Positions 9,199-17,068 of a stretch of 64,000 nt of DNA are shown piece by piece (the first letter of the stretch is position 1; each line of letters starts with the position of its first letter). The stretch spans positions 310,001 through 374,000 of the forward strand of contig NZ_CP060096.1 in the NCBI RefSeq assembly GCF_017357865.1, in the 5' to 3' direction. This DNA is from Aceticella autotrophica (GTDB taxonomy: Bacteria; Bacillota; Thermoanaerobacteria; Thermoanaerobacterales; Thermoanaerobacteraceae). Below the pieces are notes generated by a model. The model saw only the letters and a list, made by a program, of their open reading frames with translations, was not told the origin of the DNA and did not search any database. Position numbers and translations under genes: made by a program.

Positions 9199-9276
9199 CA
9201 CCATATGAAGCGAAAGTTCTACGTACGGTTTGGAGTGAGGAAAAGGTGGAGATAACATCAAAACCTTACCTATCAC
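9197..9276 (+). mobile_element. Group II intron 3' remnant (domains V and VI)
   Basis: CACCATATGAAGCGAAAG, then TTCTACGTACGGTTTGG, can fold as a domain V: ACCATATG pairs with CGTACGGT with one A-C mismatch around a GAAA-capped tip. The next hairpin (GTGAGG, AAGGT, then ACCTT-A-CCT and CAC) has the bulged adenosine expected in domain VI about eight bases from the 3' end. No reverse transcriptase or upstream domains are present; the sequence before it is the decayed membrane gene. I place the intron end near 9276 from the hairpin base. Confidence 0.55.
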
Positions 9277-9416
9277 AATAAGGTTATACTACAAGACCGA
9301 AGATCAGAATAATTGAAACAAAAGAGATATTGGAATTAAGAAATATCAATAACATAACAATAACAGGAATTGCAGAAATCTAAGCAATACATTAAAAATA
9401 CTGGATTATTTTAAAG

Positions 9417-9473
9417 AAATTTACGGGGTTTTTTGTTGGAAAGGTATGGGTTAAAAAAATTAATGATTTGTAA
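9417..9473 (+). pseudogene. Last codons of a VirD4-like coupling protein gene (remnant)
   Basis: One frame reads KFTGFFVGKVWVKKINDL then stop. The intact coupling ATPase of this window (31163-32830) ends KFPEFFVEKLWVKKINDYIC, and the DNA matches closely over about 50 bp. Nothing upstream of it keeps the frame, so only the tail survives. It marks a second, deleted copy of the plasmid-like backbone to the left of the Tad locus. Confidence 0.6.
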
Positions 9474-9780
9474 AAAATTTTTGATAAAAAGAAGGATTTT
9501 TCACTTTTATGTCGAATATATATAATGAAAATGTATAATAATATTTTAAAGGTTCCTGATTTTTGTTGTTAAACAGCAATATATTACATCCTAAAAAATA
9601 GAGATTAAACAAGCTGACTTATCATAAAAAAGTATAAAGATTAAACAATCACTAAATATTATTTTTACTCAAAAATTCACATTATACAATCTACAAGATC
9701 CTATTATTCTAAAATTATAGTCCTATTGTTTTAAGGATATTCATTTTTGGGTTTTACGCTTTTTGGGAAAATGCCATCTT

Positions 9781-9901
9781 GAATGTATCTTCTCCCCCGG
9801 ATTGAACCGGGAGAAAGTTATTTTATGGCACCAACCCTCTCCGAAGTGCTCAGGTTGCACCCCTGCAGAGCCCTATTCCCTCCGGAGAAGAAGATACATT
9901 C
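9781..9901 (-). ncRNA. 121-nt structured RNA of the transposon right end (copy 1)
   Basis: Exactly the same length as the copy at 44737-44857. Read on the minus strand it opens GAATGTATCTTC and closes GAAGATACATTC, a perfect 12-bp terminal stem, with an internal hairpin carrying a C(UUCG)G cap and a 3' hairpin TCTCCCGG-TTCAAT-CCGGGGGA stacked on the terminal stem. See the intact copy for the comparison. No product is known. Confidence 0.6.
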
Positions 9902-9911
9902 ATATATAAAA

Positions 9912-10328
9912 TTATTCTGTAATATTTATATCGCTTTGAGCTCTAAATACTAACTCACCATTTATAGTTTTTTGACTTTCTTTAGCTCCTAATATCATCG
10001 ACATTTCTGCAAGTAAATTTATTTTTCTTAAATATCCATTTGCGCTTGAATATATTAATTCAATTGCATCATCAGTAAATATTGTCTCATTGCAGCCTGC
10101 ACATTTTAATCTGGTTTTTATATATTCTTTTGTTTCATCTTTGTTTAAGCCCCTAAATGAATAATTTAAAACTATTCGCTGTCTTAATGCTTCATGTGCT
10201 TGTCTATTCTACTGTATAATTAATTGTGTCTGTCCTGATAATATAAGTAATGCATAATTTTTTGTGTCCATGTCAAAATTGAATATAATGCGTAAATCAT
10301 CAAGGATTGAGTTGCTTATGAACTGAGC
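9912..10328 (-). pseudogene. Truncated AAA ATPase of the DDE/ATPase transposon
   Basis: The minus strand encodes the C-terminal half of the ATPase at 43923-44726 (from QFISNSILDDLRIIF to the end). It lacks the Walker motifs, and a leucine codon TTG of the intact copy has become TAG (10209-10211), so it is dead in two ways. It ends at the junction with the IS21-type left end at 10329. Confidence 0.85.
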
Positions 10329-10536
10329 TGTTAGTGGTAAAATAAAATTACCCGAAAAAGGGAAAGATTTTTCCCCAGTGAAATTGAGAAAATACCCTCT
10401 GTAGTTTAAAATAAAAATAAAACTGCAGAGGAGGAAATTACAATATTGGGGGTAGATATGCATACAACAATAGAAACACTTTTTAAAAGAGGGTATAACA
10501 AAACACAAATTGCCCAGATATTAAAAATTAGACGTG
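10329..10536 (+). mobile_element. IS21-family left-end fragment with start of istA
   Basis: Begins TGTTAGTGGTAAAAT, the usual TGTTA start of an IS21-type end, with repeated AAAAT-ACCC motifs behind it (candidate transposase sites). After GGAGG a frame reads MHTTIETLFKRGYNKTQIA, then QILKI, the helix-turn-helix start of IstA. At about 10530 the frame is lost and the sequence turns into the tail of tadA. The rest of istA and all of istB are gone, so the element suffered an adjacent deletion. Confidence 0.65.
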
Positions 10537-10683
10537 GAAGGATTTAAAGAAACAGGCGAACCTATAGGGAGTTTAAAACCTACGGGGAATATCCCGTCTT
10601 TCTTGCAGAAAAGAAAAATATCTCAATTCCTCAGCAGAGAGGAATACAATTCTTTGAATAATTTTTTTGGAAAGAAGGGTTAA
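10537..10683 (+). pseudogene. tadA: C-terminal remnant of TadA/CpaF secretion ATPase
   Basis: One open frame reads EGFKETGEPIGSLKPTGNIP, then SFLQKRKISQF and SREEYNSLNNFFGKKG, then stop. The TGxIPxF pattern close to the C-terminus is typical of CpaF/TadA (VirB11-like) ATPases, and it sits directly before tadB, as in complete Tad loci. All catalytic parts (Walker A, Asp box, His box) are missing because the IS21-type fragment replaces them. TAA at 10681-10683 is three bases before the tadB start. Confidence 0.7.
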
Positions 10684-10686
10684 AAA

Positions 10687-11565
10687 TTGATTATTCTTTT
10701 TTCTGCCTTAGTTTTCTTACTGGTATTGTTCGCATCCTTTTTCTTTATCGGTTTTAAAAATAAAAATCCTGTAGAAGAAAGATACGACAAGCCTGTAAAA
10801 AGAAGTTTTTCATTTAATCTTAAAAAGCTTTGGAACTGGAGTGATATATGTCCGGTTTCGTTTGATACGATTTTTACTATAGATATCTTTATAACCGGTT
10901 TGTTTTTTGCTTGTATTATGTTTTTTCTAAATAATATACTGATTTCAATTTTAGCGGCGATTACGGTATTTGCAACAGCGCCTACATTAATAATCAATAT
11001 TCTTGTTAAAAGAAAAATAAATAAATTTAAGAAAAAATTAGAATTTGCGATTAGTATTGTTATCTCAAGTCTTGAAGTCGGAATGCCTCTTTTTAAAGCA
11101 TTAAAAGAATCTTCACAGTTTGCGGAAGAACCTTTAAAAAGCGAGTTTTCACGCATGAGTGTTGAAATAGAAGGCGGTATACCTGCAACAAAAGCGTTTC
11201 AAGGCTTATATGAACGTTTTCCTTGCAGGGAATCAAGCGATATCAATGATGCCATGGAATTGTATGAGACAGTGGGCGGTGCAAAATCCGTCGATCTTTT
11301 GAGAACGCTTCTTGTTAATCTGCAAGAAACGATGACTGTTAACTCACAGGTTCAGCAGTATACAAAAGGTGCAAAAACGTCTGTTGTTATGATGGCTTGC
11401 GTTCCTGTCGCTTTTTCAATAATAATGATTTTGGTAGCCCCCGACTTATATTCGGTTTTATGGACAACTACATCAGGAAAGATTACGCTTGCTTTTTGTA
11501 TTGGCCTTTTTATTTTTGGTGTATGGGTTATCTGGAGTATTATCAGCAACATCGAAGAATTATAG
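10687..11565 (+). CDS. tadB: Tad pilus inner-membrane platform protein TadB
   Basis: 292 residues with the type II secretion F (GspF/TadB) domain between membrane segments: two N-terminal segments (about 3-22 and 60-105), the cytoplasmic F domain (KFKKKLEFAISIVISSLEVG, then MPLFKALKESSQFAEEP) and two C-terminal segments. TadB and TadC form the platform that the TadA motor acts on. The start is TTG at 10687, behind AGAAGGG and four bases after the tadA stop. It has no motor partner left in the window apart from a tail fragment, so it is probably non-functional as a machine. Confidence 0.8.
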   Translation: MIILFSALVFLLVLFASFFFIGFKNKNPVEERYDKPVKRSFSFNLKKLWNWSDICPVSFDTIFTIDIFITGLFFACIMFFLNNILISILAAITVFATAPTLIINILVKRKINKFKKKLEFAISIVISSLEVGMPLFKALKESSQFAEEPLKSEFSRMSVEIEGGIPATKAFQGLYERFPCRESSDINDAMELYETVGGAKSVDLLRTLLVNLQETMTVNSQVQQYTKGAKTSVVMMACVPVAFSIIMILVAPDLYSVLWTTTSGKITLAFCIGLFIFGVWVIWSIISNIEEL

Positions 11566-11568
11566 GAG

Positions 11569-12474
11569 GTGTTTTTTATGAAAATTTTGTTTTATATTCC
11601 TGTTTTTGCCGGTTTAAGCGTTCTTTTTCTTATGACTGCTATTAAGATGCGATTTTCACATTCCAGATTTGAGAATGAAAAGACTTTGTATGAGTTGATA
11701 AACAGCAATGAAACACTTAAAAAATTTTTTCATGGGGAAACAGATGAAGAAAAACTTATTAAAGCAGGTTTGGACATCAGCCCCGAGGATTTTGCTTTTT
11801 ACCGTTTTATCGCAACAGGTATCGCTTTGCTAAGTCTTGTAATATTTGTTCTGACTTTTAACCTGTTATTTTTGCTTCCTTGTACGCTGATTGCCGTACC
11901 CGATATTTATCTTTCCAGCAGGATAAAAAGCAGAAAGAAAAAGATGAGAAAGGAATTTATGTCTGTTGCATCAAAGCAATTCGAGTTCTATCTGTGAGAA
12001 CGTGATGTTCTAAGAAAGGAATTTATGTCTGTTGCATCAAAGCTCGTTGTTGCAATGTCCGGTGGATTATCTTTCTATGAAGCCCTTGAATGGGCATCAA
12101 AAGACAATGCTTACACAAAAACAGAACTCGGCAAGGAACTTAAAAGGGCAGTGGAGAAAACAAAAATGGGCTTGGATTTTGGAGATGTTATGAAAGAATT
12201 CTCGATCAGAACAGGTGTTGTCGACATTCAAAGGCTTTCAATTGCCGTTATTCAGGCACAAAAATACGGTACTTCGATTGCCGAAACTTTAAGCAGGGAA
12301 GTCACGGACTGCCGTGAACGCTATAAAGCCGAAATAATAGGGCAGGCTATTACCTCGGAAAAGAAAACCGATGCGTCACTTATTATTCTTGCATTGCCTA
12401 CAATGATTATGACAGTAGCACCAATGGCTATATCCTTCATGCAGATGGGCGGTATGGGCGTGATTGGAAAATGA
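11569..12474 (+). pseudogene. tadC: Tad platform protein gene tadC, interrupted by a 66-bp repeat-plus-insert
   Basis: Two frames belong to one gene. 11569-11997 encodes the N-terminal half (membrane segments and the start of the F domain, to RKEFMSVASK); 12025-12474 encodes the rest (MSVASKLVVAMSGGLSFYEA, then two C-terminal membrane stretches). Removing bases 11977-12042 restores an uninterrupted frame of about 280 residues. The extra 66 bp are a 30-bp duplication of the gene plus 36 bp of unrelated DNA carrying a TGA in frame. A truncated C-terminal half could restart at ATG 12025 behind AAGAAAGGA. The gene overlaps the next one by four bases. Confidence 0.8.
11947..12042 (+). repeat. 30-bp direct repeat flanking a 36-bp insert inside tadC
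   Basis: Repeat copies at 11947-11976 and 12013-12042 are identical (start AGAAAGGAATTTATG, end TTGCATCAAAG); a following C is also shared. The DNA between them, 11977-12012, is exactly 36 bp (starts CAATTCGAG, ends GATGTTCTA). The CRISPR array of this window has 30-bp repeats and mostly 36-bp spacers, so the arrangement equals one repeat-spacer unit. Confidence 0.9.
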
Positions 12475-13103
12475 TAAAAGATAATCGGGGAAATGCTGTT
12501 CTTATGGTTATAATATTTATGATGTTTGCCACGGTAGGTATTGTAGGTTTTGATTATGTCAGGGCGCATGCGGTAAGAGCAAGGCTTCAGACAGCGTGCG
12601 ATGCTGCTTCACTTGCTGCCTGCAAGCAGGCTGTTATTATGCCGATGTATAAAACGAAAATGTATGATTCAAATAACAATGAAACCACTGACCCAAGTCA
12701 GGCAGCAAAAATTCAAGATGTAATCATCGGTTATCATGCCGATCTTAAACCTGTTCCTCCCAGCCAGCTTAAAAGCGTAGCCGACAGTGTTTTTAACAAA
12801 AACATGCAGGGTATTAACGTGCCTGTAAAGTCTGCTCTTGTACCTGTCGGCACAGGCGGGAATTCCAGCAATGATACCTTTGAATCATCCAAGATGAATA
12901 TCAATGAAGGTATTGATTTCAACAAGCCTTATGTATGCAATGCAAACGGGCAGTATTATTATGAGGCTAATGCCGGTGTACGTTCTTTCCTGTATAACGG
13001 CATTTTAGGAAAATGGATCACCAATATTCAGCATGATTCCAATATGCCGAATTATATCCCAATTAAAACATATTCCGAATCTCAGGCGCTTTCGCCCAAA
13101 TAG
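12471..13103 (+). CDS. TadE/TadG-like pilus-locus protein
   Basis: 210 residues. A short positive N-terminus (MIKDNRGNAVLM) is followed by one hydrophobic helix (VIIFMMFATVGIVGFDYVR) and then RAHAVRARLQTACDAASLA, the Tad minor-pilin (TadE/TadF/TadG) pattern of one transmembrane helix followed by an amphipathic A-rich helix. The remaining part is a soluble, extracytoplasmic domain rich in S, N and P. The start overlaps the tadC stop, so it is coupled to it. Confidence 0.6.
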   Translation: MIKDNRGNAVLMVIIFMMFATVGIVGFDYVRAHAVRARLQTACDAASLAACKQAVIMPMYKTKMYDSNNNETTDPSQAAKIQDVIIGYHADLKPVPPSQLKSVADSVFNKNMQGINVPVKSALVPVGTGGNSSNDTFESSKMNINEGIDFNKPYVCNANGQYYYEANAGVRSFLYNGILGKWITNIQHDSNMPNYIPIKTYSESQALSPK

Positions 13104-13135
13104 CCGCAGAATTTTTCTGCGACTATTTTTTATTA
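13104..13135 (+). terminator. Weak hairpin after the TadE-like gene
   Basis: CGCAGAA-TTT-TTCTGCG followed by ACTATTTTTTATT. The stem is 7 bp and the T run is interrupted, so it may only weaken transcription into the pilin genes, or act as a processing site that sets pilin level. Confidence 0.4.
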
Positions 13136-13150
13136 GGAGGTGAGATAACT

Positions 13151-13339
13151 ATGCTGAAAGAATTTATAAAAGGCGAGGAAGGTGTAGCCCTTCAAACTGT
13201 TCTCATACTTGTCATGGCTGCGGTAGTTGCTGTTGTTCTTTTTCTGGGTTTCAAAAATGCAGGCAAATCAATAGGAGGAAGTGTAAGCAATTCGGCTGAC
13301 AAAGCCGGCAGTTCATTGGAAAATGCTGTAAGTCAATAA
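13151..13339 (+). CDS. Small Flp-like pilin candidate
   Basis: 62 residues: MLKEFIKGEEGVALQ, then a 20-residue hydrophobic helix (TVLILVMAAVVAVVLFLGF), then a small polar tail rich in G, S, N and A. The glutamate pair just before the hydrophobic helix (GEEGVAL) resembles the cleavage region of Flp-type prepilins (G/XXXXEY), although the tyrosine is missing. It stands behind GGAGGTG, next to a second tiny pilin-like gene and a prepilin peptidase, which supports a pilin role. Confidence 0.6.
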   Translation: MLKEFIKGEEGVALQTVLILVMAAVVAVVLFLGFKNAGKSIGGSVSNSADKAGSSLENAVSQ

Positions 13340-13355
13340 AAAAGGAGGTTTTTTA

Positions 13356-13511
13356 ATGAAAGATTTTTTGATAGATGAAGATGGCAATATACTTCAGGGC
13401 GTGATCTGGACTATTGTGGGTGTAATAGTGGCAGCTGTCTTTTTACAATATATACTTCCCGGGTTAAGAAGCGGTGTACAGAAAATGGGCAATGCTTTAA
13501 GCGGGAATTAG
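13356..13511 (+). CDS. Tiny pilin-like protein of 51 residues
   Basis: A short gene with an excellent AAAGGAGG site seven bases before its ATG. The product starts MKDFLIDEDGNILQG, has one hydrophobic helix (VIWTIVGVIVAAVFLQYIL) and a short glycine/serine tail ending ALSGN. It has the same build as the gene just upstream, so the two are probably paralogous pilins or pilin-assembly factors of the Tad locus. It stops 14 bp before the prepilin peptidase gene. Confidence 0.65.
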   Translation: MKDFLIDEDGNILQGVIWTIVGVIVAAVFLQYILPGLRSGVQKMGNALSGN

Positions 13512-13525
13512 AAAGGACTGGTCAA

Positions 13526-14002
13526 ATGCTTAATCTAATAGTCTGTGCAGTTTTTCTGCTGATTGCAGCAGTTTTCGATTTTGAAACAAGGAAAATACCG
13601 AATGTTTTAAACGGCGCTGCATTTATAACAGCATTTGCTTTAAATTTTTATCATTTGAATCTTTTTATTCCTTCCTTTGCGTATGGTTTTCTGTTAGGTT
13701 TTATTCTGTTTCTTTTAGGTATAATGGGCGCAGGTGATGGAAAGATGATTGCAGTTACGGGACTTTTAATAAATACAGATATGCTTTTTAAAACCTTACT
13801 GCTTGCATTTTTGTTTTTTGGAATTTATGCTGCTTACAGTGCAATTGTGAAAAAAGGATTTAAGAACTTTATTGCACAAGAGAAAAACAATCTTACCTTA
13901 TTTTTTGCAAAATCAAAACCTGATGGTGAACGTTCTGCTTTTGCCCCATTCTTTTTTGCGGGATTTTTAACTTGTCAGGTATTGGGGGTGATTAAGATTT
14001 GA
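13526..14002 (+). CDS. Prepilin peptidase (A24 family, TadV/CpaA type)
   Basis: Integral membrane aspartic peptidase that would cut the leader from the Flp-like pilins. 158 residues with five to six hydrophobic segments. The two catalytic aspartates are visible: FDFETRKIPN near residue 20, and the GxGD box GAGDGKM near residue 72. It lacks the N-methyltransferase half, as in TadV/CpaA. Its stop overlaps the TTG start of the next gene (TTGA) behind GGGGGTGA, so the two are coupled. Confidence 0.85.
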   Translation: MLNLIVCAVFLLIAAVFDFETRKIPNVLNGAAFITAFALNFYHLNLFIPSFAYGFLLGFILFLLGIMGAGDGKMIAVTGLLINTDMLFKTLLLAFLFFGIYAAYSAIVKKGFKNFIAQEKNNLTLFFAKSKPDGERSAFAPFFFAGFLTCQVLGVIKI

Positions 14003-16503
14003 GTTTCTTTAAAAATGAAAAAGGCGCATCTAATATTATATCACTCGTTGTGCTGCTACCCGTTTTATTAACGCTTATATATGGGATTTCTATGTTCGGA
14101 CACCTAAGCAATGTTAAAAGCGTAACAGAAGAAGCATCACGCGCGGGCGCAAGATGGCTTGCATCACATCCAGGTGACATAACAGGTGCTAAAATTAAAG
14201 CCGCTGAGGTTATAGGTGAAAGTTTTACCGTAACGCAGAATATTAACAATATCAACACTACAAATAAATTTATAGGATATCTGACATATCCAAACAACAA
14301 GTTTTATATTGACAATGTTTATTCCAAACCTGCCAACAGTTCAATAAAACAGTCAATGCAGTCTTTGATAAATCAATATATTATGGCTGACGGGCATTAT
14401 ATTACGCCTGATGTGTTTCAAGTCAATACGGCAACAACAGATCCGCCTGAAATACAGACTTATACAGAAACAGCATCTTTGCAGAATAACCAAACACAAC
14501 CAGTTAATCAGACTGGGCACAGCGAAAAATATCCTGCTGCTGTAATAGGACAGTATGGATGTGCACCTTGGGGTACGTGGTGGTTGCCGTCAAGGTATAC
14601 CGTAGTTTCAACCAACTACAGTCTTTATGTTCAGCTTTCCGGAAAAGAAAGTAATAAATCTTCTAATCTGTGGGTACCTCCCGGTAAAGTATCTAAATTT
14701 CATGTGAAGTATAACATGGCTTGGGGAAATAGCGACAACGGACAAGTAAATGCAAAAGTACCGTATAATGGTCAATATGCCACTTGCTATGTAATTTTTT
14801 CAGATAATCCTTGTTCAAGTAATTATTCTTTGTCAGGTGACACGTGGGTAGACATGCCTTCAAATATTCCCCAAGATAATATGGGTTTATTTACAGGATT
14901 ATTTTCTTCTGGTCCTGCTTCGGTATCGTGTCAAACACCGTCGTGGATTGATGTGCCTGAGGTTATGATAGATTCCAATCCGCAGGGCTGGTCTGATACA
15001 AGTGCATACTGGATATGGGGCGGAAATCAGAATTATACTGTATCGGCTGTCAATGGACAGGAAGTAACATTAACAAGATATTTTTGGGCTGACAATACAA
15101 ACTATACGGTATCAGCTGCTGCTGATGATCATTTCTCCGCTTATATTGATGCAACCAACATATTAAACGGTGACGGACCTGCGGTTCAAAGATGGCATTG
15201 GACTACCGGCGGTGCAGGATGGCATACAGTAACAATACATGCACGCAATGATTATGGACCTGCCGGTGTTTTATTCAGTATCCAAAGAGACGATAATTCA
15301 TCAATACTGCTTCATACTGATTCAAGCTGGTCATATCAGCCTGTTGACGGTATAAAATATGGTTCTGTTACACTTCCGAAGAATGCAGCGCCTAATTCGG
15401 ATTTTACTGTTAATGTGCCTGTAACTAATCTAACTAAAGCTACATGGAATTCCAATTCAACTTATATATCATATCATTGGTATGACAGCAACGGGAATCC
15501 TGTGGTAACAAACGGAAATATAGCACGTTTTCATAATAACCTTGCAGGCGGTGCAAGCGATACGGTATCCCTTGTTGTACACACGCCTTCAACGCCCGGC
15601 AAATACAGATTGCAAATCGACGGATGTCAGCAAAACGCAGCATGGTTCGGACCTATAAACGGTGTTAACTGGCCAACTGTAGATGCATGGATAAATGTCG
15701 GTTCTTCTTATAGTGTTGATTACAGCCCTGTTGATATACCAAAGTACATGGAAAAAGGAAAAACATACAATATAAGCGTTACCGCTAAAAATACGGGCAC
15801 GACAACATGGATACCAAATGTTACAGGTTTATCATACCACTTATACAATGCTTCAGGAAATCAATGCATTCAATGGGACGGTACGCGAAACTATGTTGCA
15901 CAACCGGTAGCACCGGGACAATCATATACGTTTACCTTGCCTTTTACCGCACCAAATACAGCAGGTACGTATCAAATTCAGCTTGATATGGTACAAGAAG
16001 GTGTTACATGGTTCAGTTGGCAGGGTTCGCCGACTGTATGGGGTACAATACAGGTTCCTGACGGCGATGTGTTGAAAGGTCAGCTGACATATGACGGTTC
16101 CGATTATTATGTTAACAATTATATACTGCAAACACAGATAGATTTGTCAGGATATGCAGGCAAGAACGTAATTCTATGGGGCAAAAACAACGGACAGCAG
16201 AAAATATATGTAGTAACAGATATACAGCCGTATAATCCTAATAACAACGCTGTAAAAACCTTTGATCCGATACTTGATGTGTACTGCAACGATCCGAACG
16301 CAAGCGATCCGAATCATCCATACGACAGCACAGTCAACTACAAAAGAACAGACGGATACGCATATTGCAGGGTAACATATCATTTCCCGACACCGTTGAC
16401 GAATTTCTGGAAATACGCATTTAACAGGCATATGTGGTATAGGGCAGAACCTTTATTCATAAATGAATCCGGCGAATCGTTCTTCAGATCTAACGAGGAA
16501 TAG
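13999..16503 (+). CDS. Large TadE-anchored surface protein with PA14-like and Ig-like domains
   Basis: 834 residues. It starts like a Tad minor pilin (MSFFKNEKGASNIISLVVLL membrane helix, then VKSVTEEASRAGARWLAS). A long extracellular part follows: a region of about 330-450 (YFWADNTNYTVSAAADDHFS) that looks like a PA14/carbohydrate-binding fold, then two Ig-like domains of the NBR1-related bacterial adhesin type (about 455-565 and 570-690, each with a GTYQIQLDM-like end strand). It may be a tip adhesin. Start is TTG at 13999, overlapping the peptidase stop. Domain names are from pattern only. Confidence 0.65.
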   Translation: MSFFKNEKGASNIISLVVLLPVLLTLIYGISMFGHLSNVKSVTEEASRAGARWLASHPGDITGAKIKAAEVIGESFTVTQNINNINTTNKFIGYLTYPNNKFYIDNVYSKPANSSIKQSMQSLINQYIMADGHYITPDVFQVNTATTDPPEIQTYTETASLQNNQTQPVNQTGHSEKYPAAVIGQYGCAPWGTWWLPSRYTVVSTNYSLYVQLSGKESNKSSNLWVPPGKVSKFHVKYNMAWGNSDNGQVNAKVPYNGQYATCYVIFSDNPCSSNYSLSGDTWVDMPSNIPQDNMGLFTGLFSSGPASVSCQTPSWIDVPEVMIDSNPQGWSDTSAYWIWGGNQNYTVSAVNGQEVTLTRYFWADNTNYTVSAAADDHFSAYIDATNILNGDGPAVQRWHWTTGGAGWHTVTIHARNDYGPAGVLFSIQRDDNSSILLHTDSSWSYQPVDGIKYGSVTLPKNAAPNSDFTVNVPVTNLTKATWNSNSTYISYHWYDSNGNPVVTNGNIARFHNNLAGGASDTVSLVVHTPSTPGKYRLQIDGCQQNAAWFGPINGVNWPTVDAWINVGSSYSVDYSPVDIPKYMEKGKTYNISVTAKNTGTTTWIPNVTGLSYHLYNASGNQCIQWDGTRNYVAQPVAPGQSYTFTLPFTAPNTAGTYQIQLDMVQEGVTWFSWQGSPTVWGTIQVPDGDVLKGQLTYDGSDYYVNNYILQTQIDLSGYAGKNVILWGKNNGQQKIYVVTDIQPYNPNNNAVKTFDPILDVYCNDPNASDPNHPYDSTVNYKRTDGYAYCRVTYHFPTPLTNFWKYAFNRHMWYRAEPLFINESGESFFRSNEE

Positions 16504-16506
16504 GGG

Positions 16507-16995
16507 GTGATGGCTATTTTCTTTAAAGACAAAAGAGGCGATATATTAACGGGTGTTATTACCTTCCCTATTATTGCTTTTATTGTTATTTTCGGTTTCT
16601 TGTATATACATGCCGAACAGGTCAGGGCAGGCGTATCTATGGCGTCACGTGAGGCAGCGAGGGAATACGGCATACAATTAGGACAGGCAAATAATGATCC
16701 CAGTCTTATAGCAACGGCACAGTTCAGGGCAAGGGAAAAAGCGAGGGATGTTTTACACACTGAGGGATTATTCGATCAAAATCAGGACTTTAATAACGGA
16801 CAGCCTGACGGAAGTCAGCGTGATGCCACTATATCCTTCACCAATAACGGTGTATGGACAACATGCACAATAACATATTATCTTCCGAATTTATTTTCGG
16901 GTTCTGAACGCCTGATAAGCCATAATACATGGATGTCAAAATTCTTTAAAATACAGGTAACAAGTGCATCTAAATATGAAGAAACGGAAAAATAA
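16507..16995 (+). CDS. TadE-like minor pilin
   Basis: 162 residues: MMAIFFKDKRGDILTGVITF, a hydrophobic helix (PIIAFIVIFGFLYIH), then AEQVRAGVSMASREAAREYG, the typical TadE pattern. The C-terminal part is a small soluble domain. Start is GTG at 16507 or the adjacent ATG at 16510, preceded by GAGGAATAGGGG. It follows the large adhesin-like gene by three bases and is probably co-transcribed. Confidence 0.65.
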   Translation: MMAIFFKDKRGDILTGVITFPIIAFIVIFGFLYIHAEQVRAGVSMASREAAREYGIQLGQANNDPSLIATAQFRAREKARDVLHTEGLFDQNQDFNNGQPDGSQRDATISFTNNGVWTTCTITYYLPNLFSGSERLISHNTWMSKFFKIQVTSASKYEETEK

Positions 16996-17068
16996 GCAGA
17001 ATATTATATTCTGTTTATTTTTTTTGGATACTTTTTTAAAAGAAAATTTTAAAAGGAGTGATTTTACA

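Larger units (their letters stand above)
9567..10328 (-). mobile_element. Right-end fragment of the DDE/AAA-ATPase transposon
   Basis: Inverted, truncated copy of the right end of the transposon at 41679-45071. It starts with the terminal repeat TGTTAAACAGCAA at 9567, then carries the AT-rich end, the 121-nt structured RNA (9781-9901) and the 3' half of the ATPase gene. It stops abruptly at 10328 where an IS21-like end begins, so the IS21-type element jumped into, or was joined to, the ATPase gene. Numerous substitutions relative to the intact copy show that it is older. Confidence 0.85.

Noticed and set aside
10209-10508. A 99-codon minus-strand open frame
   Set aside because: It is made of the damaged ATPase gene read through the IS21 end; the true reading is two element fragments.
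11977-12012. TGA in tadC as a selenocysteine or read-through codon
   Set aside because: The stop lies in inserted foreign DNA and disappears when the 66-bp unit is removed; no SECIS-like hairpin is needed to explain it.
15440-16431. Minus-strand open frames inside the 834-residue surface protein gene
   Set aside because: They have no ribosome sites and lie opposite a long convincing gene.
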